A DNA stretch of 64,000 bases from Henricia sp. BOLD:AAB3569 (taxonomy: Eukaryota; Echinodermata; Asteroidea; Spinulosida; Echinasteridae): assembly GCA_037783545.1 (NCBI GenBank), contig JBBELK010000213.1, positions 248,001 to 312,000 on the forward strand, written 5' to 3'. Both the position numbers and the translations under genes were made by a program. The notes under the pieces were generated by a model, which did no database searches, was not told where the DNA came from, and saw only the letters and a list, made by a program, of their open reading frames with translations. Of this stretch, positions 35,091 to 48,265 are shown piece after piece (position 1 is the first letter of the stretch; every line of letters starts with the position of its first letter).

Positions 35091-36241
35091 TCCGCACTTG
35101 TCCTGAAAATTTGACAGACTTTCGCCGGGAAATGGCCGAAAAAAATTCAGAGTTTAGGGAAAACTGGTCCCTGGCTTCCTGCCTGCTCTGCAGACCGTGG
35201 CTGTCCGTGTACTCCTGATCACTCGTGCGAATGCTCAGTCTTGTTTGGGACGGGAATTTGGTCAAAGTGTGGTCCAAACGTCGGCAAATTTTGAAGTCAA
35301 TACATTTTCCGACGAACTTCAAATTTTGCATGCTCCAAACAGTATATATTCCGCACTTGTCCTGAAAATTTGACAGAATTTCGCCGGGAAATGGCCGAGA
35401 AATTTCAGAGTTTAGGGAAAACTGAGCTCGGGCTTCCTGCCTGCTCTGCAGACCGTGGCTGTCCGTGTACTCCTGACTCGTGCGCATGCTCAGTCTTGTT
35501 TGGGACGGGAATTTGGTCAAAGTGTGGTCCAAACGTCGGCAAATTTGGAAGTCAATAAATTTTCCGACGAACTTCAAATTTTGCATGCTCCAAACAGTCT
35601 ATATTCCGCACTTGTCCTGGAAAATTGACAGACTTTCGCCGGGAAATGGCCGAGGAATTTCAGAGTTTAGGGAAAACTGGTCCCTGGCTTCCTGCCTGCT
35701 CTGCAGACCGTGGCTGTCCGTGTACTCCTGATCACTCGTGCGCATGCTCAGTCTTGTTTGGGACGGGAATTTGGTCAAAGTGTGGTCCAAACGTCGGCAA
35801 ATTTGGAAGTCAAGAAATTTTCCGACGAACTTCAAATTTTGCATGCTCCAAACAGTCTATATTCCGCACTTGTCCTGGAAAATTGACAGACTTTCGCCGG
35901 GAAATGGCCGAGAAATTTCAGAGTTTAGGGAAAACTGGGCTCGGGCTTCCTACTGCTCTGCAGGCCGTGGCTGTCCGTGTACTCCTGACTCGTGCGCATG
36001 CTCAGTCTTGTTTGGGACGGGAATTTGGTCAAAGTGTGGTCCAAACGTCGGCAAATTTGGAAGTCAAGAAATTTTCCGACGAACTTCAAATTTTGCATGC
36101 TCCAAACAGTCTATATTCCGCACTTGTCCTGGAAAATTGACAGACTTTCGCCGGGAAATGGCCGAGAAATTTCAGAGTTTAGGGAAAACTGGGCTCGGGC
36201 TTCCTACTGCTCTGCAGGCCGTGGCTGTCCGTGTACTCCTG

Positions 36242-36859
36242 ACTCGTGCGCATGCTCATTCTTGTTTGGGACGGGAATTTGGTCAAAGTGTGGTCCAAAC
36301 GTCGGCAAATTTGGAAGTCAAGAAATTTTCCGACGAACTTCAAATTTTGCATGCTCCAAACAGTCTATATTCCGCACTTGTCCTGAAAATTTGACAGACT
36401 TTCGCCGGGAAATGGCCGAAAAAATTTCAGAGTTTAGGGAAAACTGGTCCCTGGCTTCCTGCCTGCTCTGCAGACCGTGGCTGTCCGTGTACTCCTGATC
36501 ACTCTTGCGCATGCTCAGTCTTGTTTGGGACGGGAATTTGGTCAAAGTGTGGTCCAAACGTCGGCAAATTTGGAAGTCAATAAATTTTCCGACGAACTTC
36601 CAATTTTGCATGCTCTAAACAGTCTATATTCCGCACTTGTCCTGAAAAATTGACAGACTTTCGCCGGGAAATGGCCGAGGAATTTCAGAGTTTAGGGAAA
36701 ACTTGTCCCTGGCTTCCTGCCTGCTCTGCAGACCGTGGCTGTCCGTGTACTCCTGATCACTCGTGCGCATGCTCAGTCTTGTTTGGGACGGGAATTTGGT
36801 CAAAGTGTGGTCCAAACGTCGGCAAATTTGGAAGTCAAGAAATTTTCCGACGAACTTCA
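36242..36859 (+). repeat. segment repeated 10,039 bp away, copy 2
   Basis: Second copy of 26,203-26,820. The intervening 9.4 kb does not match at this offset, so this is a short tract shared over a long distance rather than one big duplication. Confidence 0.8.
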
Positions 36860-38236
36860 AATTTTGCATGCTCCAAACAGTCTATATTCCGCACTTGTCC
36901 TGGAAAATTGACAGACTTTCGCCGGGAAATGGTCGAGAAATTTCAGAGTTTAGGGAAAACTGGGCTCGGGCTTCTACTGCTCTGCAGGCCGTGGCTGTCC
37001 GTGTACTCCTGACTCGTGCGCATGCTCATTCTTGTTTGGGACGGGAATTTGGTCAAAGTGTGGTCCAAACGTCGGCAAATTTGGAAGTCAAGAAATTTTC
37101 CAACGAACTTCAAATTTTGCATGCTCCAAACAGTCTATATTCCGCACTTGTCCTGAAAATTTGACAGACTTTCGCCGGGAAATGGCCGAAAAAATTTCAG
37201 AGTTTAGGGAAAACTGGTCCCTGGCTTCCTGCCTGCTCTGCAGACCGTGGCTGTCCGTGTACTCCTGATCACTCGTGCGCATGCTCAGTCTTGTTTGGGA
37301 CGGGAATTTGGTCAAAGTGTGGTCCAAACGTCGGCAAATTTGGAAGTCAAGAAATTTTCCGACGAACTTCAAATTTTGCATGCTCCAAACAGTCTATATT
37401 CCGCACTTGTCCTGGAAAATTGACAGACTTTCGCCGGGAAATGGTCGAGAAATTTCAGAGTTTAGGGAAAACTGGGCTCGGGCTTCCTACTGCTCTGCAG
37501 GCCGTGGCTGTCCGTGTACTCCTGACTCGTGCGCATGCTCATTCTTGTTTGGGACGGGAATTTGGTCAAAGTGTGGTCCAAACGTCGGCAAATTTGGAAG
37601 TCAAGAAATTTTCCAACGAACTTCAAATTTTGCATGCTCCAAACAGTCTATATTCCGCACTTGTCCTGAAAATTTGACAGACTTTCGCCGGGAAATGGCC
37701 GAAAAAAATTCAGAGTTTAGGGAAAACTGGTCCCTGGCTTCCTGCCTGCTCTGCAGACCGTGGCTGTCCGTGTACTCCTGATCACTCGTGCGCATGCTCA
37801 GTCTTGTTTGGGACGGGAATTTGGTCAAAGTGTGGTCCAAACGTCGGCAAATTTGGAAGTCAAGAAATTTTCCGACGAACTTCCAATTTTGCATGCTCCA
37901 AACAGTCTATATTCCGCACTTGTCCTGGAAAATTGACAGACTTTCGCCGGGAAATGGCCGAGAAATTTCAGAGTTTAGGGAAAACTGGGCTCGTGCTTCC
38001 TACTGCTCTGCAGGCCGTGGCTGTCCGTGTACTCCTGACTCGTGCGCATGCTCATTCTTGTTTGGGACGGGAATTTGGTCAAAGTGTGGTCCAAACGTCG
38101 GCAAATTTGGAAGTCAAGAAATTTTCCGACGAACTTCAAATTTTGCATGCTCCAAACAGTCTATATTCCGCACTTGTCCTGAAAATTTGACAGACTTTCG
38201 CCGGGAAATGGCCGAAAACAATTCAGAGTTTAGGGA

Positions 38237-38942
38237 AAACTGGTCCCTGGCTTCCTGCCTGCTCTGCAGACCGTGGCTGTCCGTGTACTCCTGATCACTC
38301 GTGCGCATGCTCAGTCTTATTTGGGACGGGAATTTGGTCAAAGTGTGGTCCAAACGTCGGCAAATTTGGAAGTCAAGAAATTGTCCGACGAACTTCAAAT
38401 TGTGCATGCTCCAAACAGTGTATATTCCGCACTTGTCCTGAGAAATGGACAGACTTTCGCCGGGAAATGGCCGAGAAATTTCAGAGTTTAGGGAAAACTG
38501 GGCTCGGGCTTCCTGCCTGCTCTGCAGACCGTGGCTGTGCGTGGTACTCCTGATCACTCGTGCGCATGCTCAGTCTTGTTTGGGACGGGAATTTGGTCAA
38601 AGTGTGGTCCAAACGTCGGCAAATTTGAAAGTCAATAAATTTTCCGACGAACTTCCAATTTTGCATGCTCTAAACAGTCTATATTCCGCACTTGTCCTGA
38701 AAAATTGACAGACTTTCGCCGGGAAATGGCCGAGGAATTTCAGAGTTTAGGGAAAACTGGTCCCTGGCTTCCTGCCTGCTCTGCAGACCGTGGCTGTCCG
38801 TGTACTCCTGATCACTCGTGCGCATGCTCAGTCTTGTTTGGGACGGGAATTTGGTCAAAGTGTGGTCCAAACGTCGGCAAATTTGGAAGTCAAGAAATTT
38901 TCCGACGGACTTCAAATTTTGCATGCTCCAAACAGTCTATAT
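38237..38942 (+). repeat. segment repeated from -3,852 bp, copy 2
   Basis: Second copy of 34,385-35,090, again carrying CAGTCTTATTTGGG. A third monomer with this allele is at about 29,050, so it has moved over more than 9 kb. Confidence 0.75.
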
Positions 38943-41339
38943 TCCGCACTTGTCCTGAAAAATTGACAGACTTTCGCCGGGAAATGGCCGAGGAATTTCA
39001 GAGTTTAGGGAAAACTGGTCCCTGGCTTCCTGCCTGCTCTGCAGACCGTGGCTGTCCGTGTACTCCTGATCACTCGTGCGCATGCTCAGTCTTGTTTGGG
39101 ACGGGAATTTGGTCAAAGTGTGGTCCAAACGTCGGCAAATTTGAAAGTCAAGAAATTTTCCGACGAACTTCAAATTTTGCATGCTCCAAACAGTCTATAT
39201 TCCGCACTTGTCCTGGAAAATTGACAGACTTTCGCCGGGAAATGGCCGAGAAATTTCAGAGTTTAGGGAAAACTGGGCTCGGGCTTCCTACTGCTCTGCA
39301 GGCCGTGGCTGTCCGTGTACTCCTGACTCGTGCGCATGCTCATTCTTGTTTGGGACGGGAATTTGGTCAAAGTGTGGTCCAAACGTCGGCAAATTTGGAA
39401 GTCAAGAAATTTTCCGACGAACTTCAAATTTTGCATGCTCCAAACAGTCTATATTCCGCACTTGTCCTGAAAATTTGACAGACTTTCGCCGGGAAATGGC
39501 CGAAAAAATTTCAGAGTTTAGGGAAAACTGGTCCCTGGCTTCCTGCCTGCTCTGCAGACCGTGGCTGTCCGTGTACTCCTGATCACTCGTGCGCATGCTC
39601 AGTCTTGTTTGGGACGGGAATTTGGTCAAAGTGTGGTCCAAACGTCGGCAAATTTGGAAGTCAAGAAATTTTCCGACGAACTTCAAATTGTGCATGCTCC
39701 AAACAGTGTATATTCCGCACTTGTCCTGAGAAATGGAGAGACTTTCGCCGGGAAATGGCCGAGAAATTTCAGAGTTTAGGGAAAACTGGGCTCGGGCTTC
39801 CTGCCTGCTCTGCAGACCGTGGCTGTGCGTGGTACTCCTGATCACTCGTGCGCATGCTCAGTCTTGTTTGGGACGGGAATTTGGTCAAAGTGTGGTCCAA
39901 ACGTCGGCAAATTTGAAAGTCAATAAATTTTCCGACGAACTTCCAATTTTGCATGCTCTAAACAGTCTATATTCCGCACTTGTCCTGAAAAATTGACAGA
40001 CTTTCGCCGGGAAATGGCCGAGGAATTTCAGAGTTTAGGGAAAACTGGTCCCTGGCTTCCTGCCTGCTCTGCAGACCGTGGCTGTCCGTGTACTCCTGAT
40101 CACTCGTGCGCATGCTCAGTCTTGTTTGGGACGGGAATTTGGTCAAAGTGTGGTCCAAACGTCGGCAAATTTGGAAGTCAAGAAATTTTCCGACGAACTT
40201 CAAATTTTGCATGCTCCAAACAGTCTATATTCCGCACTTGTCCTGGAAAATTGACAGACTTTCGCCGGGAAATGGTCGAGAAATTTCAGAGTTTAGGGAA
40301 AACTGGGCTCGGGCTTCCTACTGCTCTGCAGGCCGTGGCTGTCCGTGTACTCCTGACTCGTGCGCATGCTCATTCTTGTTTGGGACGGGAATTTGGTCAA
40401 AGTGTGGTCCAAACGTCGGCAAATTTGGAAGTCAAGAAATTTTCCAACGAACTTCAAATTTTGCATGCTCCAAACAGTCTATATTCCGCACTTGTCCTGA
40501 AAATTTGACAGACTTTCGCCGGGAAATGGCCGAACAAATTTCAGAGTTTAGGGAAAACTGGTCCCTGGCTTCCTGCCTGCTCTGCAGACCGTGGCTGTCC
40601 GTGTACTCCTGATCACTCGTGCGCATGCTCAGTCTTGTTTGGGACGGGAATTTGGTCAAAGTGTGGTCCAAACGTCGGCAAATTTGGAAGTCAAGAAATT
40701 TTCGGACGAACTTCCAATTTTGCATGCTCCAAACAGTCTATATTCCGCACTTGTCCTGGAAAATTGACAGACTTTCGCCGGGAAATGGCCGAGAAATTTC
40801 AGAGTTTAGGGAAAACTGGGCTCGGGCTTCCTACTGCTCTGCAGGCCGTGGCTGTCCGTGTACTCCTGACTCGTGCGCATGCTCATTCTTGTTTGGGACG
40901 GGAATTTGGTCAAAGTGTGGTCCAAACGTCGGCAAATTTGGAAGTCAAGAAATTTTTCGACGAACTTCAAATTGTGCATGCTCCAAACAGTGTATATTCC
41001 GCACTTGTCCTGAAAATTTGACAGACTTTCGCCGGGAAATGGCCGAGAAATTTCAGAGTTTAGGGAAAACTGGGCTCGGGCTTCCTGCCTGCTCTGCAGA
41101 CCGTGGCTGTCCGTGTACTCCTGACTCGTGCGCATGCTCATTCTTGTTTGGGACGGGAATTTGGTCAAAGTGTGGTCCAAACGTCGGCAAATTTGGAAGT
41201 CAAGAAATTTTACGACGAACTTCAAATTTTGCATGCTCCAAACAGTCTATATTCCGCACTTGTCCTGAAAATTTGACAGACTTTCGCCGGGAAATGGCCG
41301 AAAACAATTCAGAGTTTAGGGAAAACTGGTCCCTGGCTT

Positions 41340-41600
41340 CCTGCCTGCTCTGCAGACCGTGGCTGTCCGTATACTCCTGATCACTCGTGCGCATGCTCAG
41401 TCTTGTTTGGGACCGGAATTTGGTCAAAGTCAAGTCCAAACGTCGGCAAATTTGGAAGTCAAGAAATTTTCTGACGAACTTCAAATTTTGCATGCTCCAA
41501 ACAGTCTATATATTCCGCACTTGTCCTGACAAATTGACAGACTTTCGCCGGGAACTGGCCGAGAAATTTCAGAGTTTAGGGAAAAACTGGGCTCGGGCTT
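41340..41600 (+). repeat. highly diverged junction monomer between regions 4 and 5
   Basis: Within about one monomer there are many changes seen rarely or nowhere else: TCCGTATACTCC, GGGACCGGAATTTGG, the first AAAGTCAAGTCC allele, TTTTCTGACG, a 2-bp expansion CTATATATTCC, GGGAACTGGCC and AGGGAAAAACTGG. Region 4 marks (TCCCTGGC, CATTCTTG) stop just before and region 5 marks start here. Confidence 0.75.
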
Positions 41601-44600
41601 CCTGCCTGCTCTGCAGACCGTGGCTGTCCGTGTACTCCTGACTCGTGCGCATGCTCAGTCTTGTTTGGGACGGGAATTTGGTCAAAGTGTGGTCCAAACG
41701 TCGGCATATTTGGAAGTCATGAAATTTTCCGACGCACTTCAAATTTTGCATGCTCCAAACAGTCTATATTCCGCACTTGTCCTGAAAAATTGACAGACTT
41801 TCGCCGGGAAATGGCCGAGAAATTTCAGAGTTTAGGGAAAACTGGGCTCGGGCTTCCTGCCTGCTCTGCAGACCGTGGCTGTCCGTGTACTCCTGACTCG
41901 TGCGCATGCTCAGTCTTGTTTGGGACGGGAATTTGGTCAAAGTGTGGTCCAAACGTCGGCAAATTTGGAAGTCATGAAATTTTCCGACGCACTTCAAATT
42001 TTGCATTCTCCAAACAGTCTATATTCCGCACTTGTCCTGAAAAATTGACAGACTTTCGCCGGGAAATGGCCGAGAAATTTCAGAGTTTAGGGAAAACTGG
42101 GCTCGGGCTTCCTGCCTGCTCTGCAGACCGTGGCTGTCCGTGTACTCCTGACTCGTGCGCATGCTCAGTCTTGTTTGGGACGGGAATTTGGTCAAAGTCA
42201 AGTCCAAACATCGGCAAATTTGGAAGTCAATAAATTTTCAGACGAACTTCAAATTTTGCATGCTCCAAACAGTCTATATTCCGCACTTGTCCTGAAAAAT
42301 TGACAGACTTTCGCCGGGAAATGGCCGAGAAATTTCAGAGTTTAGGGAAAACTGGGCTCGGGCTTCCTGCCTGCTCTGCAGACCGTGGCTATCAGTGTAC
42401 TCCTGATAACTCGTGCGCATGCTCAGTCTTGTTTGGGACGGGAATTTGGTCAACGTGTGGTCCAAACGTCGGCAAATTTGGAAGTCAAGAAATTTTCCAA
42501 CGAACTTCAAATTTTGCATGCTCCAAACAGTTTATATTCCGCACTTGTCCTGACAAATTGACAGACTTTCGCCGGGAAATGGCCGAGAAATTTCAGAGTT
42601 TAGGGAAAACTGGGCTCGGGCTTCCTTCCTGCTCTGCAGACCGTGGCTGTCCGTGTACTCCTGATCACTCGTGCGCATGCTCAGTCTTGTTTGGGACGGG
42701 AATTTGGTCAAAGTGTGGTCCAAACGTCGGCAAATTTGGAAGTCAAGAAATTTTCCGACGAACTTCAAATTGTGCATGCTCCAAACAGTGTATATTCCGC
42801 ACTTGTCCTGAAAAATTGACAGACTTTCGCCGGGATATGGCCGAGAAATTTCAGAGTTTAGGGAAAACTGGGCTCGGGCTTCCTGCCTGCTCTGCAGACC
42901 GTGGCTGTCCGTGTACTCCTGATCACTCGTGCGCATGCTCAGTCTTGTTTGGGACGGGAATTTGGTCAAAGTCAAGTCCAAACGTCGGCAAATTTGGAAG
43001 TCAATAAATTTTCCGACGAACTTCAAATGTTGCATGCTCCAAACAGTCTATATTCCGAACTTGTCCTGAATAATTAACAGACTTTCGCCGGGAAATGGCC
43101 GAGAAATTTCAGAGTTTAGGGAAAACTGGGCTCGGGCTTCCTGCCTGATCTGCAGACCGTGGCTGTCCGTGTACTTCTGATCACTCGTGCGCATGCTCAG
43201 TCTTGTTTGGGACGGGAATTTGGTCAAAGTGTGGTCCAAACGTCGGCAAATTTTGAAGTCAATAAATTTTCCGACGAACTTCAAATTTTGCATGCTCCAA
43301 ACAGTCTATATTCCGCACTTGTCCTGGAAAATTGACAGACTTTCGCCGGGAAATGGCCGAGAAATTTCAGAGTTTAGGAAAAACTGGGCTCGGGCTTCCT
43401 GCCTGCTCTGCAGACCATGGCTGTCCGTGTACTCCTGACTCGTACGCATGCTCAGTCTTGTTTGGGACGGGAATTTGGTCAAAGTGTGGTCCAAACGTCG
43501 GCAAATTTGGAAGTCAAGAAATTTTCCGACGAACTTCAAATTGTGCATGCTCCAAACAGTCTATATTCCGCACTTGTCCAGGAAAATTGACAGACTTTCG
43601 ACGGGAAATGGCCGAGAAATTTCAGAGTTTAGGGAAAACTGGGCTCGGGCTTCCTGCCTGCTCTGCAGACCGTGGCTGTCCGTGTACTCCTGATCACTCG
43701 TGCGCATGCTCAGTCTTGTTTGGGACGGGAATTTGGTCAAAGTCAAGTCCAAACGTCGGCAAATTTGGAAGTCAAGAAATTTTCCGACGAACTTCAAATT
43801 TGGCATGCTCCAAACAGTCTATATTCCGCACTTGTCCTAAAAAAATTGACAGACTTTCGCCGGGAAATGGCCGAGAAATTTCAGAGTTTAGGGAAAACTG
43901 GGCTAGGGCTTCCTGCCTGCTCTGCAGACCGTGGCTGTCCGTGTACTCCTGACTCGTGCGCATGCCCAGTCTTGTTTGGGACGGGAATTTGGTCAAAGTG
44001 TGGTCCAAACGTCGGCAAATTTGGAAGTCAAGAAATTTTTCGACGAACTTCAAATTGTGCATGCTCCAAACAGTGTATATTCCGCACTTGTCCTGAAAAA
44101 TTGACAGACTTTCGCCGGGAAATGGCCGAGAAATTTCAGAGTTTAGGGAAAACTGGGCTCGGGCTTCCTGCCTGCTCTGCAGACCGTGGCTGTCCGTGTA
44201 CTCCTGATCACTCGTGCGCATGCTCAGTCTTGTTTGGGACGGGAATTTGGTCAAAGTGTGGTCCAAACATCGGCAAATTTTGAAGTCAAGAAATTTTCCG
44301 ACGAACTTCAAATTTGGCATGCTCCAAACAGTCTATATTCCGCACTTGTCCTGGAAAATTGACAGACTTTCGCCGGGAAATGGCCGAGAAATTTCAGAGT
44401 TTAGGGAAAACTGGGCTCGGGCTTCCTGCCTGCTCTGCAGACCGTGGCTGTCCGTGTACTCCTGACTCGTGCGCATGCTCAGTCTTGTTTGGGACGGGAA
44501 TTTGGTCAACGTGTGGTCCAAACGTCGGCAAATTTGGAAGTCAAGAAATTTTCCGACGAACTTCAAATTTTGCATGCTCCAAACAGTCTATATTCCGCAC

Positions 44601-45490
44601 TTGTCCTGACAAATTGACAGACTTTCGCCGGGAAATGGCCGAGAAATTTCAGAGTTGAGGGAAAACTGGGCTCGGGCTTCCTTCCTGCTCTGCAGACCGT
44701 GGCTGTCCGTGTACTCCTGATCACTCGTGCGCATGCTCAGTCTTGTTTGGGACGGGAATTTGGTCAAAGTGTGGTCCAAACGTCGGCAAATTTGGAAGTC
44801 AAGAAATTTTCCGACGAACTTCAAATTGTGCATGCTCCAAACAGTGTATATTCCGCACTTGTCCTGAAAAATTGACAGACTTTCGCCGGGATATGGCCGA
44901 GAAATTTCAGAGTTTAGGGAAAACTGGGCTCGGGCTTCCTGCCTGCTCTGCAGACCGTGGCTGTCCGTGTACTCCTGATCACTCGTGCGCATGCTCAGTC
45001 TTGTTTGGGACGGGAATTTGGTCAAAGTGTGGTCCAAACGTCGGCAAATTTTGAAGTCAAGAAATTTTCCGACGAACTTCAAATTTTGCATGCTCCAAAC
45101 AGTATATATTCCGCACTTGTCCTGAAAATTTGACAGACTTTCGCCGGGAAATGGCCGAGAAATTTCAGAGTTTAGGGAAAACTGAGCTCGGGCTTCCTGC
45201 CTGCTCTGCAGACCGTGGCTGTCCGTGTACTCCTGACTCGTGCGCATGCTCAGTCTTGTTTGGGACGGGAATTTGGTCAAAGTGTGGTCCAAACGTCGGC
45301 AAATTTGGAAGTCAATAAATTTTCCGACGAACTTCAAATTTTGCATGCTCCAAACAGTCTATATTCCGCACTTGTCCTGGAAAATTGACAGACTTTCGCC
45401 GGGAAATGGCCGATAAATTTCAGAGTTTAGGGAAAACTGGGCTCGGGCTTCCTGCCTGCTCTGCAGACCATGGCTGTCCGTGTACTCCTG

Positions 45491-46472
45491 ACTAGTGCGC
45501 ATGCTCAGTCTTGTTTGGGACGGGAATTTGGTCAAAGTGTGGTCCAAACGTCGGCAAATTTGGAAGTCAAGAAATTTTCCGACGAACTTCAAATTGTGCA
45601 TGCTCCAAACAGTCTATATTCCGCACTTGTCCAGGAAAATTGACAGACTTTCGCCGGGAAATGGCCGAGAAATTTCAGAGTTTAGGGAAAACTGGGCTCG
45701 GGCTTCCTGCCTGCTCTGCAGACCGTGGCTGTCCGTGTACTCCTGATCACTCGTGCGCATGCTCAGTCTTGTTTGGGACGGGAATTTGGTCAAAGTCAAG
45801 TCCAAACGTCGGCAAATTTGGAAGTCAAGAAATTTTCCGACGAACTTCAAATTGTGCATGCTCCAAACAGTCTATATTCCGCACTTGTCCTGAAAAATTG
45901 ACAGACTTTCGCCGGGAAATGGCCGAGAAATTTCAGAGTTTAGGGAAAACTGGGCTCGGGCTTCCTGCCTGCTCTGCAGACCGTGGCTGTCCGTGTACTC
46001 CTGACTCGTGCGCATGCTCAGTCTTGTTTGGGACGGGAATTTGGTCAAAGTGTGGTCCAAACGTCGGCAAATTCGGAAGTCAAGAAATTTTCCGACGAAC
46101 TTCAAATTGTGCATGCTCCAAACACTGTATATTCCGCACTTGTCCTGAAAAATTGACAGACTTTCGCCGGGAAATGGCCGAGAAATTTCAGAGTTTAGGG
46201 AAAACTGGGCTCGGGCTTCCTGCCTGCTCTGCAGACCGTGGCTGTCCGTGTACTCCTGATCACTCGTGCGCATGCTCAGTCTTGTTTGGGACGGGAATTT
46301 GGTCAAAGTGTGGTCCAAACGTCGGCAAATTTGGAGTCAAGAAATTTTCCGACGAACTTCAAATTTGGCATGCTCCAAACAGTCTATATTCCGCACTTGT
46401 CCTGGAAAATTGACAGACTTTCGCCGGGAAATGGCCGAGAAATTTCAGAGTTTAGGGAAAACTGGGCTCGAG
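45491..46472 (+). repeat. 7-monomer HOR core, unit 1
   Basis: Defined by the rare SpeI-type mark ACTAGT at its start and the XhoI-type mark CTCGAG at its end, 976 bp apart. In between lie one AAAGTCAAGTCC monomer, one AAATTCGGAAGTC monomer with AACACTGTATA, and a 1-bp deletion (TTTGGAGTCAAG). Unit-to-unit spacing to unit 2 is 1,793 bp, seven monomers. Confidence 0.88.
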
Positions 46473-47283
46473 CTTCCTGCCTGCTCTGCAGACCGTGGCT
46501 GTCCGTGTACTCCTGACTCGTGCGCATGCTCAGTCTTGTTTGGGACGGGAATTTGGTCAACGTGTGGTCCAAACGTCGGCAAATTTGTAAGTCAAGAAAT
46601 TTTCCGACGAACTTCAAATTTTGCATGCTCCAAACAGTCTATATTCCGCCCTTGTCCTGACAAATTGACAGACTTTCGACGGGAAATGGCCGAGAAATGT
46701 CAGAGTTTAGGGAAAACTGGGCTCGGGCTTCCTTCCTGCTCTGCAGACCGTGGCTGTCCGTGTACTCCTGATCACTCGTGCGCATGCTCAGTCTTGTTTG
46801 GGACGGGAATTTGGTCAAAGTGTGGTCCAAACGTCGGCAAATTTTGAAGTCAAGAAATTTTCCGACGAACTTCAAATTTTGCATGCTCCAAACAGTATAT
46901 ATTCCGCACTTGTCCTGAAAATTTGACAGACTTTCTCCGGGAAATGGCCGAGAAATTTCAGAGTTTAGGGAAAACTGAGCTCGGGCTTCCTGCCTGCTCT
47001 GCAGACCGTGGCTGTCCGTGTACTCCTGACTCGTGCGCATGCTCAGTCTTGTTTGGGACGGGAATTTGGTCAAAGTGTGGTCCAAACGTCGGCAAATTTG
47101 GAAGTCAATAAATTTTCCGACGAACTTCAAATTTTGCATGCTCCAAACAGTCTATATTCCGCACTTGTCCTGGAAAATTGACAGACTTTCGCCGGGAAAT
47201 GGCCGAGAAATTTCAGAGTTTAGGGAAAACTGGGCTCGGGCTTCCTGCCTGCTCTGCAGACCATGGCTGTCCGTGTACTCCTG

Positions 47284-48265
47284 ACTAGTGCGCATGCTCA
47301 GTCTTGTTTGGGACGGGAATTTGGTCAAAGTGTGGTCCAAACGTCGGCAAATTTGGAAGTCAAGAAATTTTCCGACGAACTTCAAATTGTGCATGCTCCA
47401 AACAGTCTATATTCCGCACTTGTCCAGGAAAATTGACAGACTTTCGCCGGGAAATGGCCGAGAAATTTCAGAGTTTAGGGAAAACTGGGCTCGGGCTTCC
47501 TGCCTGCTCTGCAGACCGTGGCTGTCCGTGTACTCCTGATCACTCGTGCGCATGCTCAGTCTTGTTTGGGACGGGAATTTGGTCAAAGTCAAGTCCAAAC
47601 GTCGGCAAATTTGGAAGTCAAGAAATTTTCCGACGAACTTCAAATTGTGCATGCTCCAAACAGTCTATATTCCGCACTTGTCCTGAAAAATTGACAGACT
47701 TTCGCCAGGAAATGGCCGAGAAATTTCAGAGTTTAGGGAAAACTGGGCTCGGGCTTCCTGCCTGCTCTGCAGACCGTGGCTGTCCGTGTACTCCTGACTC
47801 GTGCGCATGCTCAGTCTTGTTTGGGACGGGAATTTGGTCAAAGTGTGGTCCAAACGTCGGCAAATTCGGAAGTCAAGAAATTTTCCGACGAACTTCAAAT
47901 TGTGCATGCTCCAAACACTGTATATTCCGCACTTGTCCTGAAAAATTGACAGACTTTCGCCGGGAAATGGCCGAGAAATTTCAGAGTTTAGGGAAAAATG
48001 GGCTCGGGCTTCCTGCCTGCTCTGCAGACCGTGGCTGTCCGTGTACTCCTGATCACTCGTGCGCATGCTCAGTCTTGTTTGGGACGGGAATTTGGTCAAA
48101 GTGTGGTCCAAACGTCGGCAAATTTGGAGTCAAGACATTTTCCGACGAACTTCAAATTTGGCATGCTCCAAACAGTCTATATTCCGCACTTGTCCTGGAA
48201 AATTGACAGACTTTCGCCGGGAAATGGCCGAGAAATTTCAGAGTTTAGGGAAAACTGGGCTCGAG
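47284..48265 (+). repeat. 7-monomer HOR core, unit 2
   Basis: Same ordered marks and same 976-bp spacing, 1,793 bp after unit 1. Small changes include GGGAAAAATGGG near 47,994 and CAAGACATTTTCC near 48,131. After its XhoI mark the sequence departs from unit 1 (no GTCAACGTG monomer). Confidence 0.88.

Larger units (their letters stand above)
21986..41385 (+). repeat. array region 4: long-monomer domain (257-259 bp), nested blocks
   Basis: About 75 monomers marked by ACTGGTCCCTGGCTTCC, GCCGAGGAATTTCAG, GCTCATTCTTGTTTGG, TGTCCTGGAAAATTGAC, TGAGAAATGGACAGAC and A-tract expansions such as GGCCGAAAAAAATTCAG. No single period dominates. Blocks recur at 1,547, 1,548, 1,802, 2,831, 3,088, 3,852 and 10,039 bp, the pattern left by repeated unequal exchange of variable-sized segments. 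Confidence 0.85.
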
